This document shows, one piece after another, positions 18,876 to 28,695 of a DNA stretch of 64,000 bases. Positions within the stretch are counted from its first letter, which is position 1; every line of letters starts with the position of its first letter. The position numbers and the translations under genes are program-made. This DNA is from Methylovorus glucosotrophus. GTDB lineage: Bacteria > Pseudomonadota > Gammaproteobacteria > Burkholderiales > Methylophilaceae. Below the pieces are notes generated by a model. It was not told where the DNA came from. It searched no databases and saw nothing but the letters and a program-made list of their open reading frames with translations. The stretch lies in the NCBI RefSeq assembly GCF_009858335.1, contig NZ_VMSE01000002.1, forward strand, positions 248,001 to 312,000, written 5' to 3'.

Positions 18876-19181
18876 TTAACGACCCTTGCCGCTCATGGAG
18901 CCGCGGTTGTAATCCTTGTCGCCTTGCGGAATGCAACGACCAAAGCCGAGGAAGCCGCCTTGCATATTAGATGGACAGCCCTGGTTTTCCGGGAACTGCT
19001 TGGCGATTTCCTTGGCTTCAGCTGCTTTTGCCGTATCCACGAATTCCCAGCGGCCGTTGGGGTGGAGCACGACTTTCTCGCCCTTGTCGGTGGTGCCGGT
19101 GATGTCTTGCGCCTCACTGTCGGCGGCATGGGCGAAAGGAGTGAGGGCGGCCAGCAGCAGGCCGATGTAAACGAATTTCAT
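18876..19181 (-). CDS. Small exported protein, function unknown
   Basis: A 101-residue protein with a clear Sec signal peptide (MKFVYIGLLLAALTPFAHA, cleavage after AHA expected). The mature part has a KVVLHPNGRWEF segment, seen in various small periplasmic proteins of unknown role, and two cysteines (C69 and about C83) that could form a disulfide. It lies 15 bases after nasA on the same strand, so may be cotranscribed with the nitrate genes, but no functional link is shown. Confidence 0.75.
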   Translation of the reverse strand: MKFVYIGLLLAALTPFAHAADSEAQDITGTTDKGEKVVLHPNGRWEFVDTAKAAEAKEIAKQFPENQGCPSNMQGGFLGFGRCIPQGDKDYNRGSMSGKGR

Positions 19182-19196
19182 GGATTGTCCTTATGG

Positions 19197-21911
19197 TTAA
19201 GCGGCAGTTCTGCCGTGCAGTTGTACCAGTTTTTTCAGTTCGGGCACGCAGGAACCGCATTGCGTACCGCATTTCAGCTTGTTTTGCAGGGTAATGAAAT
19301 CAGCGCCCATCTGTATGGTATCAATAATTTCGTTCTCTGCCACATTCAGACAATTGCATACAATCTTGCCGCGACTCCTCTGGCCGGTGGGTGGCGCACT
19401 CAATGGCGCCAGCGCCCAGCGCCTGAGCTCATCGCTGAACTGGCCTTCCGTCATGACTTCGCGCAGCCACTCGGCGGCCAGGGTTTCGCCTATCAGCCGC
19501 ACACCGGCCACTTGCTGGCGACCGGTCGCGACGTCGGGCTCCACCAGAATACGCTTGCTGATACCGCGCCGTGCATCCTGATAATTCAGCATGGGTGCAC
19601 CTTCTGTCATACCAAGCAGTGCATCCAGCGCATCTATCACCGCGGCATCGGGGGCTGCATGATGGGCGGCTTGCAGCACGACCATGCCGTTGCCGCGCCC
19701 ATAAAGCCCACAACTCGCATAGTCGAAACCGGGCAGCAGGCGGCGAATCGCCTCCAGCAACTGCATATCGTCACAGTTGCGCATCACGGTCATCTGCCAT
19801 GGCAGCTCGACTTTCTCCAGCTTGACCGCGGTGTGCTTGAGTTCGGGCTGGCGTGAGATTTTGTCAAACGCCGATGGCATCAGCGCATTGCAGCCCAGCC
19901 CGCTCATGAACTGGCTGCCCCAGTGCATGGGAATAAAACTCTGCGCCGGCTGGATCTCATCGGATGGTTGCGCCCGCAATGTCAGGCTGCCACGTTTGTT
20001 GCTGACCTTGACCAGGTCGCCGGGCTTGATCTGGCGCCGCTCCATGTCTTGCTGGTTGAGCGAAATCACTGGCTCATCCACATGGTTGAACAGCTGGGCC
20101 ACGGTGCCGGTGCGGCTCATGCCATGCCACTGGTCGCGCAGGCGTCCGGTGAGTAAATGCAAAGGCTGCCGCGCATCGGTTTTGTCGGCGGTGGGCTTGT
20201 AATGCGCGATATGAAATTGCGCGCGGCCATCCGGTTTCGGGAAAATGCCATCACTATATAAGCGTTGTAAGCCAGTGCTTACCTTCTCGTTAAGCGGCCA
20301 CTGTTGTGGGCCCTGCGTATCCAGAAGCTGATAACTGAGACCGGTAATATCGAGGTCACGGCCGCGGGTGGATTCGCGGTGCTCATTGAAGATCGTCTCG
20401 GGAACCAGGTAGTTGAACAATATGTTTGCCTTGCCCAGCCGCTGCTCCAGACGCTGTGCAAAGTCGACCACAATCTCCCAGTCATGGCGGGCTGCCCCCG
20501 GTTTGGCGACGGCTGGGGTGATATGCGTAATGCGCCGCTCGGAGTTGGTGACGGTGCCTTCTTTCTCGCCCCAGCTGGTGGCGGGCAGCACAACATCGGC
20601 ATAGATATTGGTATCGGTATTGCCGTACGCATCCTGCAATACCACCAGTTCGGCATTCTCCAGCGCGGCTCTTACCTGGTTGAGGTCGGGCATGGAATGC
20701 GCCGGATTGGTGCAGGCAATCCAGATTGCCTTGATTTCGCCTGATTTCAGGGCATCGAACATCTCGACGGCGGTCTTGCCTGGTGTCGCGGGTACATCCT
20801 CCACACCCCACAGGGCGGCAACCTCGGCGCGATGCTCTGGATTATCCAGATCGCGGTGGCCAGATAGCAGATTCGCCATGCCGCCCACTTCACGTCCGCC
20901 CATGGCATTGGGCTGGCCGGTAAGCGAAAAGGGCCCGGCGCCCGGTTTGCCGATTTGCCCGGTGGCGAGGTGCAGATTGATAAGAGCGGCGTTTTTATCG
21001 CTGCCATGGATAGACTGGTTGAGCCCCATGCAATACATGGAAAGTGAGGGACCGCTACCAAACCACTTGGCGGCAGTCACCAGATCGGCTTCGCGGATAC
21101 CGCAAATGTCCGCCACCATCTTCGGCGTGTATTCACGCACGGTTTCCTTCAGCGCATCAAAGCCGTTGGTGTGCTCACGGATAAATGCCTGATCCAGCAT
21201 GCCCTCCCACAGCATGATGTGCAGCATGCCGTTGAACAGGGCGACGTCGGTGCCCGGCTGGATGGCGAGGTGCAGGTCGGCAAAGGTGGCGGTATCGGTA
21301 CGACGTGGGTCGACTACCACGATTTTCATGTCCGGATTGCGGGCCTTGGCATCTTCAATGCGGCGGAAAATGATGGGGTGGGCATAGGCGGTATTCGAGC
21401 CCGCGATGAAAAGACAGGCTGTGTGATCGATGTCTTCATAGCAGGCGGGCGGAGCATCCGCCCCTAGCGTCAGTTTGTACCCACTCACGGCGGAACTCAT
21501 GCACAGACGCGAATTGGTATCGACGTTGTTGGTGCCGATCAGGCCTTTAGCGAGCTTGTTGAAGACGTAATAATCCTCGGTCAGCAGCTGGCCGGAGATA
21601 TAAAACGCCACGCTGTTGGGGCCATGCTCGCGTATGGTCTCGGCGAAGCGGTCTGCCACATGGTCGAGCGCCGTATCCCAATCAGTTGGCTGGCGCGGTG
21701 CATGACGGCTGGTGCGCATTTCGGGTTGCAAGACGCGCGTATCCAGCTTGGCCGTGAGGTGCAGCGTGGAGCCTTTGGTGCACAGGCGGCCGAAATTCGC
21801 CGGATGATCGGGATCGCCGCGCACGCCGGTAATGCGGTCATCTTCGCTGGTGATGATGACGCCGCAGCCAACGCCGCAATAACAACAGGTGGATCTGGTT
21901 TCTTTTAACAT
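19197..21911 (-). CDS. nasA: Assimilatory nitrate reductase, large catalytic subunit
   Basis: A 904-residue molybdopterin oxidoreductase that reduces nitrate to nitrite in the cytoplasm. The N-terminus has the [4Fe-4S] ligands CCYCGVGC with the fourth Cys in GRLCTKG; then come the bis-MGD-binding domains (GTNNVDTNSRLCMSSAV, GLNQSIHGSDKN, TGQPNAMGGREVGG). The C-terminus carries an extra BFD-like [2Fe-2S] domain (KIVCNCLNVAEN ... CGTQCGSC), as in NasA-type enzymes that take electrons from a partner reductase. No signal peptide, consistent with assimilation. It lies downstream of nirD. Confidence 0.95.
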   Translation of the reverse strand: MLKETRSTCCYCGVGCGVIITSEDDRITGVRGDPDHPANFGRLCTKGSTLHLTAKLDTRVLQPEMRTSRHAPRQPTDWDTALDHVADRFAETIREHGPNSVAFYISGQLLTEDYYVFNKLAKGLIGTNNVDTNSRLCMSSAVSGYKLTLGADAPPACYEDIDHTACLFIAGSNTAYAHPIIFRRIEDAKARNPDMKIVVVDPRRTDTATFADLHLAIQPGTDVALFNGMLHIMLWEGMLDQAFIREHTNGFDALKETVREYTPKMVADICGIREADLVTAAKWFGSGPSLSMYCMGLNQSIHGSDKNAALINLHLATGQIGKPGAGPFSLTGQPNAMGGREVGGMANLLSGHRDLDNPEHRAEVAALWGVEDVPATPGKTAVEMFDALKSGEIKAIWIACTNPAHSMPDLNQVRAALENAELVVLQDAYGNTDTNIYADVVLPATSWGEKEGTVTNSERRITHITPAVAKPGAARHDWEIVVDFAQRLEQRLGKANILFNYLVPETIFNEHRESTRGRDLDITGLSYQLLDTQGPQQWPLNEKVSTGLQRLYSDGIFPKPDGRAQFHIAHYKPTADKTDARQPLHLLTGRLRDQWHGMSRTGTVAQLFNHVDEPVISLNQQDMERRQIKPGDLVKVSNKRGSLTLRAQPSDEIQPAQSFIPMHWGSQFMSGLGCNALMPSAFDKISRQPELKHTAVKLEKVELPWQMTVMRNCDDMQLLEAIRRLLPGFDYASCGLYGRGNGMVVLQAAHHAAPDAAVIDALDALLGMTEGAPMLNYQDARRGISKRILVEPDVATGRQQVAGVRLIGETLAAEWLREVMTEGQFSDELRRWALAPLSAPPTGQRSRGKIVCNCLNVAENEIIDTIQMGADFITLQNKLKCGTQCGSCVPELKKLVQLHGRTAA

Positions 21912-22038
21912 GATTCTGGGTACCGCTGGTTAAGGCCAACACGAGAGTAAAGGATAGACTGCGTCCCAGCATGACGGGCAAGTGACGCTGATCTTTCATA
22001 TCCGTGTTGCATGATCAAACGCATGGGGCGGACTGCCT

Positions 22039-22353
22039 TCAGGACGGAATGTCCAGGAAGACCATGCCGTCTTCTACCTTGACGGCGAAGCAGGCAGTCT
22101 CGCCCACATCCGGCTCTTCGGCCTTGCCGTCGATCAGGCTGATTTTCCAGCTATGCAGCGGGCAGGCCACCTTGTCACCATACACAATACCTTGCGAAAG
22201 CGGGCCACCTTTATGCGGGCAGCTGTTGTTCAGGGCAAACACGCGGTCATCCTCAGTGCGGAATACGCCGATGTCGCCCTTGGCTGTGCGCACCACGCGC
22301 GAGCCCAGCTTGGGAATGTCAGTCAAAGGGGCAATTTTGGTCCAGGTACTCAT
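22039..22353 (-). CDS. nirD: Nitrite reductase small subunit (Rieske-type)
   Basis: A 104-residue partner of NirB. It keeps the full Rieske [2Fe-2S] ligand set, C-P-H in NSCPHKGGPLS and C-x2-H in ACPLHSW, unlike the enterobacterial NirD, which has lost them. Start 22353 (MSTWTKIAPL) is chosen over an ATG nine codons upstream because GGAG lies seven bases before it. It is separated from nirB by two genes, which is unusual. Confidence 0.93.
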   Translation of the reverse strand: MSTWTKIAPLTDIPKLGSRVVRTAKGDIGVFRTEDDRVFALNNSCPHKGGPLSQGIVYGDKVACPLHSWKISLIDGKAEEPDVGETACFAVKVEDGMVFLDIPS

Positions 22354-22456
22354 AAAAAACTCCAAATCAAGAGATGACAACGCAACAACAAAAACACAAA
22401 ACGTAGTAACACAAACTCAATAAGCCGCTGTCCTGCGCTTGCCTAAACCGGCAGCA

Positions 22457-24151
22457 TTAGGAGACGATCAGCAAGTACAGCAGCATGAAATTCACCATCA
22501 GCGATACCAGCGCAATCCACTGCCATTTCACCAGTCGCGCCCTCGCAATCAGGGGTGTGCGCGGCGGCGGCAAAATCGGCCGGGTTTCGCCTATCTCCAG
22601 TGCCAGCAGCATTTCTTCCGCGGTTTCAAAACGGTGCTCGGGCAGACGGGCGACGGCTTTCAGCAAAATATTTTCCAGCCAGCGTGGAATCTCCGGCCGA
22701 TAACGCGTAGGCGGCACCGGCTCGCCAAAGCGCGGATGCTGGAAAGGCTCAATCTCGCCATAGGGATATTTGCGCGTCAGCAGGTAATACAGCGTCACGC
22801 CCGCCGCATAAAGATCGCTGCTGACCGAGGCGCCAGCGCCATCAAACAGCTCGGGCGCCATAAAGCTGGGCGTACCGGGGTTATCCATGCTGGCAATATG
22901 GCCGGTGACCGGGCTCAAGGCCACGCCCAGGTCCAGAATGCGCAGACGCTGATCCATCGCCATGTGCAGATTGGCGGGCTTGATGTCGCGATGCAGTATC
23001 TGCAAGCGGTGCAGGGCGCCCAACCCGCGCAGCAGGGCAATGCCAATGCCGGTAATGCCAGCGGTGGTGAAGTGATGGCCGTTATCCAGCCGATGTTGCA
23101 GGGTGGCGCCCTCATGCCAGCTCATCACGTAATACAGCTGGCTGCGCTGCTCGGCGGTCAGTGGCAGCACTTGTGGCAGGTATTGCGATACCACGCGCTT
23201 GGCCAGCCATTCTTCATTAAGCAGGGCCTGGCAGCTGTCGCGGTCTTCCGCCAGCAGAGGTTGCAGGGTCTTGAGTACCCACAGCTGGTTGGTGATGCGG
23301 TGGCGTACCTTGTAAATAAGACTGGCGCGTGACTCATGCAAGACGCTCAGCACTTCAAACTGGTCGATGACATCGCCCGCTTTCATCTTGGGCGGCACCC
23401 GCAAATGGCGGTGTTCGGCCAAGAGGTCAGTGAGGGTTTCTTCCCCTAGCTGCACCACATGCGCCGCCAGCACGGTGGCATTGTCGTGACCGCCCTGGGC
23501 AATTGCGAGCCGGGTCAGCTCATCGCAGATTAACTGCGGGTTATCGTAAAGCCCCATGACATGATGCAGCGTCGCCTGGTCCAGCACATCCCACACGCCA
23601 TCGCTCATCAGCGCGTAGACATCGCCTACCTGCAAAGCGCCATCGGCATAGTCGACCGACAAATGCTGGTCGAGGCCGATGGCCCGTTTCAGCACATGCC
23701 GCATATCGGGGCGTTCCCACACATGGTCGGTGGTGAGCTGTTGCAATTCACCATGGCGCAGGCGATAGATGCGGGTATCGCCCACATGCGCCGAGTAAAA
23801 GCGCTGGCCGCGAAACACCATCAACGACAGCGTGCTGGCCATGCCGGCAAAATCCTTATGCTGGGCGGCCTGCGCCAGCAGCCAGCGGTTGGCGGCGGTG
23901 ATCACCTTGTCCAGCGCGCTATGCACTTCCCAGGTATCGGGCGTGGCGTAGTAGTCGGACAAGATGCTGCGCACGGTCATTTCAGCGGCCTCGCGCCCAC
24001 CGGCATTGCCGCTGACACCATCGGCCAGGGCGATCAGCGCGCCCTTGGTCTGCAACTGCATGCCAACCGGCGTCACCATGCCCGCAAAATCCTCATTGCG
24101 TTCACGCGGGCCGGTGGCCGTGCTTTGGCCGAGCAGCAATTGTAGCGACAT
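22457..24151 (-). CDS. PP2C-type protein phosphatase / Ser-Thr protein kinase fusion
   Basis: A 564-residue protein. The N-terminal PP2C phosphatase (about 1-235) has the metal-binding acidic motifs ADGVSGNAGG, MSDGVWDVLD and GGHDNATVL. It is followed by a kinase-like domain (about 265-530) with a VLKTL lysine strand, HRDIKPANLHM catalytic loop, and DLG in place of DFG. The expected glycine-rich loop is missing (LHESRASLIYKV). A C-terminal hydrophobic helix (about 541-562) suggests membrane anchoring with the catalytic domains in the cytosol. It sits inside the nitrate operon between the nitrate transporter and nirD, so is likely a post-translational regulator of nitrate uptake or reduction (inference). 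Confidence 0.88.
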   Translation of the reverse strand: MSLQLLLGQSTATGPRERNEDFAGMVTPVGMQLQTKGALIALADGVSGNAGGREAAEMTVRSILSDYYATPDTWEVHSALDKVITAANRWLLAQAAQHKDFAGMASTLSLMVFRGQRFYSAHVGDTRIYRLRHGELQQLTTDHVWERPDMRHVLKRAIGLDQHLSVDYADGALQVGDVYALMSDGVWDVLDQATLHHVMGLYDNPQLICDELTRLAIAQGGHDNATVLAAHVVQLGEETLTDLLAEHRHLRVPPKMKAGDVIDQFEVLSVLHESRASLIYKVRHRITNQLWVLKTLQPLLAEDRDSCQALLNEEWLAKRVVSQYLPQVLPLTAEQRSQLYYVMSWHEGATLQHRLDNGHHFTTAGITGIGIALLRGLGALHRLQILHRDIKPANLHMAMDQRLRILDLGVALSPVTGHIASMDNPGTPSFMAPELFDGAGASVSSDLYAAGVTLYYLLTRKYPYGEIEPFQHPRFGEPVPPTRYRPEIPRWLENILLKAVARLPEHRFETAEEMLLALEIGETRPILPPPRTPLIARARLVKWQWIALVSLMVNFMLLYLLIVS

Positions 24152-24158
24152 GAAAATC

Positions 24159-25370
24159 CTAGACCTTGGCCGACGTCACGGCGGCCGAGCCCCAGGTGGT
24201 GCGCCAGCGTTTCTTGACGCTGGTAAGGCCGATCACCGCCAGAATGGCAAGGCCAGCAAACACGGTCAGCCCGATCTGGTAACTGCCCGTGACCTGCTTG
24301 GAGTAACCCAGGCTTGAAGCCAGATAGAATCCGCCCACGCCACCGGCCATGCCCACCAGTCCGGTCATCACGCCGATTTCCTTGCGGAAGCGTTGTGGTA
24401 CCAGCTGAAACACGGCGCCATTGCCCATGCCCAGTGCCAGCATGGCAGCGATGACGACAGCCAGGCCAGCCACTTGTTGCGCAGGACCAAAACTCAGCAC
24501 GAACAGGAAAAATGCCGCGACGATATACATGACCGTCAGTGTGCGGATACCGCCGATGCGGTCAGCCAGATTGCCACCTAGTGGCCGCACCAGCGAGCCA
24601 GCAAATACGCAGGCCGCCGTAAAGTAACCGGCATGCACCGGTGACAAGCCATATTGATCGTGGAAATAAATGGTGAGCGAAGACGCCATGCCAACAAAAC
24701 CGCCAAAGGTGACGCTGTAAAAAAACATGAACCACCAGGCATCGCGGTCTTTCAGCACCGCCACATACTGGCTGATGGACTTGGCGGCGGGGGCATCGGG
24801 CGCATCCTTAGCAAATATCAGATACACCACCAGGGCAAAGGCCAGAGGGATCAGCGCCAGGCCAAAGACATTATTCCAGCCATAGGCAATGGCAAGGCCC
24901 GGGGCGAACAGGGCGGCCAGCGCCGTACCCGAATTCCCCGCGCCGGCAATGCCCAGCGCTGTGCCCTGATGCTCCGGCGGATACCAGCGCGAAGCCAGCG
25001 GCAAGGCGACGGCAAAGGCGGCACCGGCAAAGCCGAGAAACACGCCCAGCAACAGGGTGTGCTGATAGCTGTGTATGCCATGCAACCATGCCACCAGTAA
25101 CGCGGCGATGACAATCAGCTGGCCGATCAGCCCGGCTTTTTTCGGCTTGATCTGATCCACCAGCACGCCCATGGCAATGCGCAACAAGGCGCCTGTCAGC
25201 ACGGGGGTGGCGACCATCAGGCCTTTTTGCGCTGGGGTCAGTTGCAGGTCGGCGGCGATCTGCACCGCCAGCGGACCCAGTAATACCCAGACCATGAAGC
25301 TCAGGTCAAAGTACAGAAAGGATGAAAACAGGGTGGGCTTGTGCCCGGCCTGCCAGAAACTTTTTTGCAT
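24159..25370 (-). CDS. MFS nitrate/nitrite transporter (NarK/NasA family)
   Basis: A 403-residue, 12-helix major facilitator. MVWVLLGPLAVQIAADLQL and the two nitrate-signature-like glycine-rich segments (GFAGAAFAVALPLASRWYPPE, GMAGGVGGFYL) place it in the nitrate/nitrite porter family. Located between nirB and the kinase-phosphatase gene. It would move nitrate in or nitrite out, complementing the ABC importer of this locus. Confidence 0.9.
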   Translation of the reverse strand: MQKSFWQAGHKPTLFSSFLYFDLSFMVWVLLGPLAVQIAADLQLTPAQKGLMVATPVLTGALLRIAMGVLVDQIKPKKAGLIGQLIVIAALLVAWLHGIHSYQHTLLLGVFLGFAGAAFAVALPLASRWYPPEHQGTALGIAGAGNSGTALAALFAPGLAIAYGWNNVFGLALIPLAFALVVYLIFAKDAPDAPAAKSISQYVAVLKDRDAWWFMFFYSVTFGGFVGMASSLTIYFHDQYGLSPVHAGYFTAACVFAGSLVRPLGGNLADRIGGIRTLTVMYIVAAFFLFVLSFGPAQQVAGLAVVIAAMLALGMGNGAVFQLVPQRFRKEIGVMTGLVGMAGGVGGFYLASSLGYSKQVTGSYQIGLTVFAGLAILAVIGLTSVKKRWRTTWGSAAVTSAKV

Positions 25371-25449
25371 GCGAATCTCCTCAGCAATGCCGGGTGCCAG
25401 CGCAGACTCAGGCTAGCACAAGTCTGAGTCGCACATGGCACGCGTTGCG

Positions 25450-27876
25450 TTAAACGGTAATGGTGTCGAATTCCTTGTGCGTTTCGCGCTGGTTGGCACG
25501 TTCCGCCCACGGGTCTGTGGCGCCCTGCAAGGCAAACATCAGCCGCTCGTAGGCAGCCTTGCGGCCTTCGGCGTCTTCCAGAATGCGCTTTTTCACATAA
25601 TCCAGACCCACGCGTTCTATCCAGTGCACGGTGCGGTCCAGGTAGCGCGCTTCTTCGCGGTAAATCTGGATAAAGGCACCGGAATACTCGATGACCTCTT
25701 CCGCTGTTTTTACCTTGCACAGGAACTGCGCGACTTCGGTCTTGATGCCGCCATTGCCGCCGACATAAATCTCCCAGCCGGAATCGACGCCGATCACGCC
25801 CACATCCTTGATGCCGGATTCGGCGCAGTTGCGCGGGCAGCCGGAGACGGCAAACTTCACCTTGTGCGGTGCCCACATATGGTCAAAGGCTTTTTCGATA
25901 TCAATGCCCAGCTGGGTGGAGTTTTGCGTGCCAAAGCGGCAGAACTCGGAGCCGACGCAGGTTTTCACCGTGCGGATGCTCTTGCCATAGGCATAGCCGG
26001 ACGGCATGTCGAGGTCTTTCCACATATCCAGCAGGTCTTCCTTCTTCACGCCCAGCAAGTCTATGCGCTGGCCGCCGGTAACCTTGACCATGGGCACGGC
26101 ATACTTGTCGGCCACATCGGCAATCTTGCGCAGCTGGTCTGGCGTGGTGACGCCGCCGTACATGCGCGGCACGACGGAATACGTGCCGTCTTTCTGGATA
26201 TTGGCGTGAACTCGTTCATTAATAAATCTTGATTGCGGATCATCCTTGGCTTCGTGCGGCCAGGTGGAGATCAGGTAATAATTCAGCGCCGGGCGGCAGG
26301 TAGCGCAGCCATTCGGTGTGCGCCAGCCCATGCCCTTCATGGCATCGGGAATGCTGAGGTATTTGTGCTTGCGGATTTCATCGCGCACTTCTTCGTGGTT
26401 GAGATCGGTACAGCCACACACTGCCTTGGAGGTGGAAGGAGGCGCATAACCGCCACCCAGGGTGGAAGCCAGAATCTGCTCGACCAGCCCGGTGCAGGAG
26501 CCACAACTGGAGCCTGCCTTGGTCTGTTTCTTGACTTCATCTATGGTAAACAGGCCCTGGCTCTTGATCGCCTTGACGATGGTGCCCTTGCATACGCCGT
26601 TGCAGCCGCAGACTTCCATTTCGTCGGTCATGCTGGACGCTTTGTCCTGGCCCTGATGGCCGGTATTGCCCAGGCTATCCTGGCCGAACATCAGGTGATC
26701 GCGAATCTCGTGAATAGGCTTGCCATCGCGCAGCAGCTGGAAGTACCAGCTGCCGTCGGTGGTGTCGCCATAGAGCACGCTGCCGATGATTTTGTCATCT
26801 TTGATGACGAGTTTTTTGTAAACCCCGCCAACTGCATCGTGTAAAACAATTTCTTCGGAGCCTTCCGTCCCGCTGAAGTCGCCTGCCGAGAACAGATCAA
26901 TGCCCGTCACCTTGAGCTTGGTGGAGGTGACCGAGCCCTTGTAGAGGCCGATGCCGAAATTGGCCAGGTGGGTGGCGCAGACTTTTGCCATCTCAAACAA
27001 AGGGGCAACCAGGCCATAGCTGATGCCACGGTGCGCCACGCATTCGCCCACGGAGTAGATACGCGGATCGTAGGTCTGCATGGTGTCATTGACCACAATG
27101 CCGCGGTTGCAATGGATGCCAGCCGATTCGGCCAGCGCATAGTTGGGGCGTATGCCCACGGCCATCACCACCAGGTCGGCGGCAATCTCGCTGCCATCCT
27201 TGAAACGTACGCCGGTCACGCGACCGTTTTCACCCAGAATCTGTTCCGTGTGCTTTTCCAGCAGAAAGCTGAGGCCTTTGGCTTCCAGCGATTTTTGCAG
27301 CATCTTGCCTGCGGTCTTGTCCAGCTGGCGTTCCAGCAGCCAGCTGCCAATATGCACCACGGTGACATCCATGCCCTGAATCTTGAGACCGTTGGCAGCT
27401 TCGAGGCCCAGCAAGCCGCCGCCAATCACCACCGCATGCTTGTGCGTTTTGGCGGTCTCTATCATGGTATCCACGTCTTTAATGTCGCGGAAACCGATCA
27501 CGCCATCCAGCTCCTTGCCGGGAATCGGCAGCATGAACGGCGTGGAGCCGGTCGCCAGCAGCATGCGGTCGTATTCGGCCTCGGTGCCATCTTCGGCATA
27601 GGCGATGCGGCGCGTGCGGTCTATCTTCACAATGCGCTTGCCGGTATGCAGCGTGATGTTGTGCTCGGCATACCATTCGCGCGTGTTCAGGATGATGTCA
27701 TCAATGGTCTGCTCGCCTGCCAATACGGGCGAGAGCATGATGCGGTTGTAATTGGGGTGCGGCTCATCGCCAAACACGGTGATTTCATAGAGATCCGGGG
27801 CTATCTTAAGCAGCTCTTCTACGGTTCTCATGCCAGCCATGCCATTGCCGACGACGACCAGTTTCATTTTTTTCAT
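25450..27876 (-). CDS. nirB: Nitrite reductase [NAD(P)H] large subunit
   Basis: An 808-residue sirohaem enzyme reducing nitrite to ammonium in the cytoplasm. Domains in order: FAD/NAD(P)H-binding oxidoreductase (VVVGNGMAGMRT, AVVIGGGLLGLEAA), BFD-like [2Fe-2S] (CGCNGVCKGT ... CGSCTG), and nitrite/sulfite reductase haemoprotein repeats with the sirohaem-[4Fe-4S] cysteines in TCVGSEFCRFG and SGCPRNCAESG. Start 27876 (MKKMKLVVVG) is chosen because AGGAG lies seven bases upstream; an ATG two codons earlier is too close to it. cobA upstream supplies a sirohaem precursor. Confidence 0.96.
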   Translation of the reverse strand: MKKMKLVVVGNGMAGMRTVEELLKIAPDLYEITVFGDEPHPNYNRIMLSPVLAGEQTIDDIILNTREWYAEHNITLHTGKRIVKIDRTRRIAYAEDGTEAEYDRMLLATGSTPFMLPIPGKELDGVIGFRDIKDVDTMIETAKTHKHAVVIGGGLLGLEAANGLKIQGMDVTVVHIGSWLLERQLDKTAGKMLQKSLEAKGLSFLLEKHTEQILGENGRVTGVRFKDGSEIAADLVVMAVGIRPNYALAESAGIHCNRGIVVNDTMQTYDPRIYSVGECVAHRGISYGLVAPLFEMAKVCATHLANFGIGLYKGSVTSTKLKVTGIDLFSAGDFSGTEGSEEIVLHDAVGGVYKKLVIKDDKIIGSVLYGDTTDGSWYFQLLRDGKPIHEIRDHLMFGQDSLGNTGHQGQDKASSMTDEMEVCGCNGVCKGTIVKAIKSQGLFTIDEVKKQTKAGSSCGSCTGLVEQILASTLGGGYAPPSTSKAVCGCTDLNHEEVRDEIRKHKYLSIPDAMKGMGWRTPNGCATCRPALNYYLISTWPHEAKDDPQSRFINERVHANIQKDGTYSVVPRMYGGVTTPDQLRKIADVADKYAVPMVKVTGGQRIDLLGVKKEDLLDMWKDLDMPSGYAYGKSIRTVKTCVGSEFCRFGTQNSTQLGIDIEKAFDHMWAPHKVKFAVSGCPRNCAESGIKDVGVIGVDSGWEIYVGGNGGIKTEVAQFLCKVKTAEEVIEYSGAFIQIYREEARYLDRTVHWIERVGLDYVKKRILEDAEGRKAAYERLMFALQGATDPWAERANQRETHKEFDTITV

Positions 27877-27900
27877 ACTCATTCTCCTACCTCTTAAAAA

Positions 27901-28656
27901 TCACGCAGCAGCAACGGCTGCCACGTCCAGGTTCAGTTGTGCCAGGCGTACCACATCGCCCACCACGATAATGGCCGGGCTACCCAGGCCCGCCTGCTTC
28001 ACCGCCATGGGCAGCATGCCCAGGCTGGTGACGACTTGCTGCTGCTCCGGCAGGCTGCCTTGCTGGATCGCCGCTGCCGCTGTCTCTGCCGATAAGCCTG
28101 CTGCCAGCAGCTCGCTGACGATGCTGGCGAGATGCTTCATGCCCATGTAAATCACCAGCGTGGTGCCGCTGGCGGCCAGTGCCTGCCAGTTGGGTTGCTC
28201 ACCATCGCGGGTATGGCCGGTCACCAGCGTGACGCCATGCGTATACTCGCGATGCGTTACCGGCACGCCAATCGCCGCCGCAGCGGCTATACCGCTGGTG
28301 ATGCCGGGGATGATGTCGACCGCAATGCCCGCGGTACGCAGCTCCAACATTTCTTCGCCGCCGCGGCCGAACAGGAAGGGGTCGCCGCCCTTGAGCCGGG
28401 CCACGGTCTGGCCCTGCTCGGCGAGCGATACCATCAGGCGATTGATGAAGTGCTGCGGAGTCGACTTGCAGCCGCCGCGCTTGCCTACTTCCACAATGCG
28501 CGCCTGGGGTGCATGCGCCAGCAGGGCACGGTTCACCAGGTCATCCACCAGCACCACATCGGCTGCCTGTAATGCCTTCACCGCCTTGAGCGTAATCAGC
28601 TCCGGGTCGCCGGGGCCTGCACCTATCAAATACACTTTTCCTGCCATCGCATTCAC
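27901..28656 (-). CDS. cobA: Uroporphyrinogen-III C-methyltransferase
   Basis: A 251-residue SUMT using S-adenosylmethionine to make precorrin-2, the first step to sirohaem (and cobalamin). Recognised by VYLIGAGPGDPELITLKA, the VARLKGGDPFLFGRGGEE motif and PGITSGIAAAA. It lacks the CysG dehydrogenase/ferrochelatase part, so those steps must be elsewhere. Lies just upstream of nirB, whose sirohaem it serves. Confidence 0.94.
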   Translation of the reverse strand: MNAMAGKVYLIGAGPGDPELITLKAVKALQAADVVLVDDLVNRALLAHAPQARIVEVGKRGGCKSTPQHFINRLMVSLAEQGQTVARLKGGDPFLFGRGGEEMLELRTAGIAVDIIPGITSGIAAAAAIGVPVTHREYTHGVTLVTGHTRDGEQPNWQALAASGTTLVIYMGMKHLASIVSELLAAGLSAETAAAAIQQGSLPEQQQVVTSLGMLPMAVKQAGLGSPAIIVVGDVVRLAQLNLDVAAVAAA

Positions 28657-28695
28657 CGTTTCAGTCCTGATACATTGTGTTCAAGGCCCACCGCA

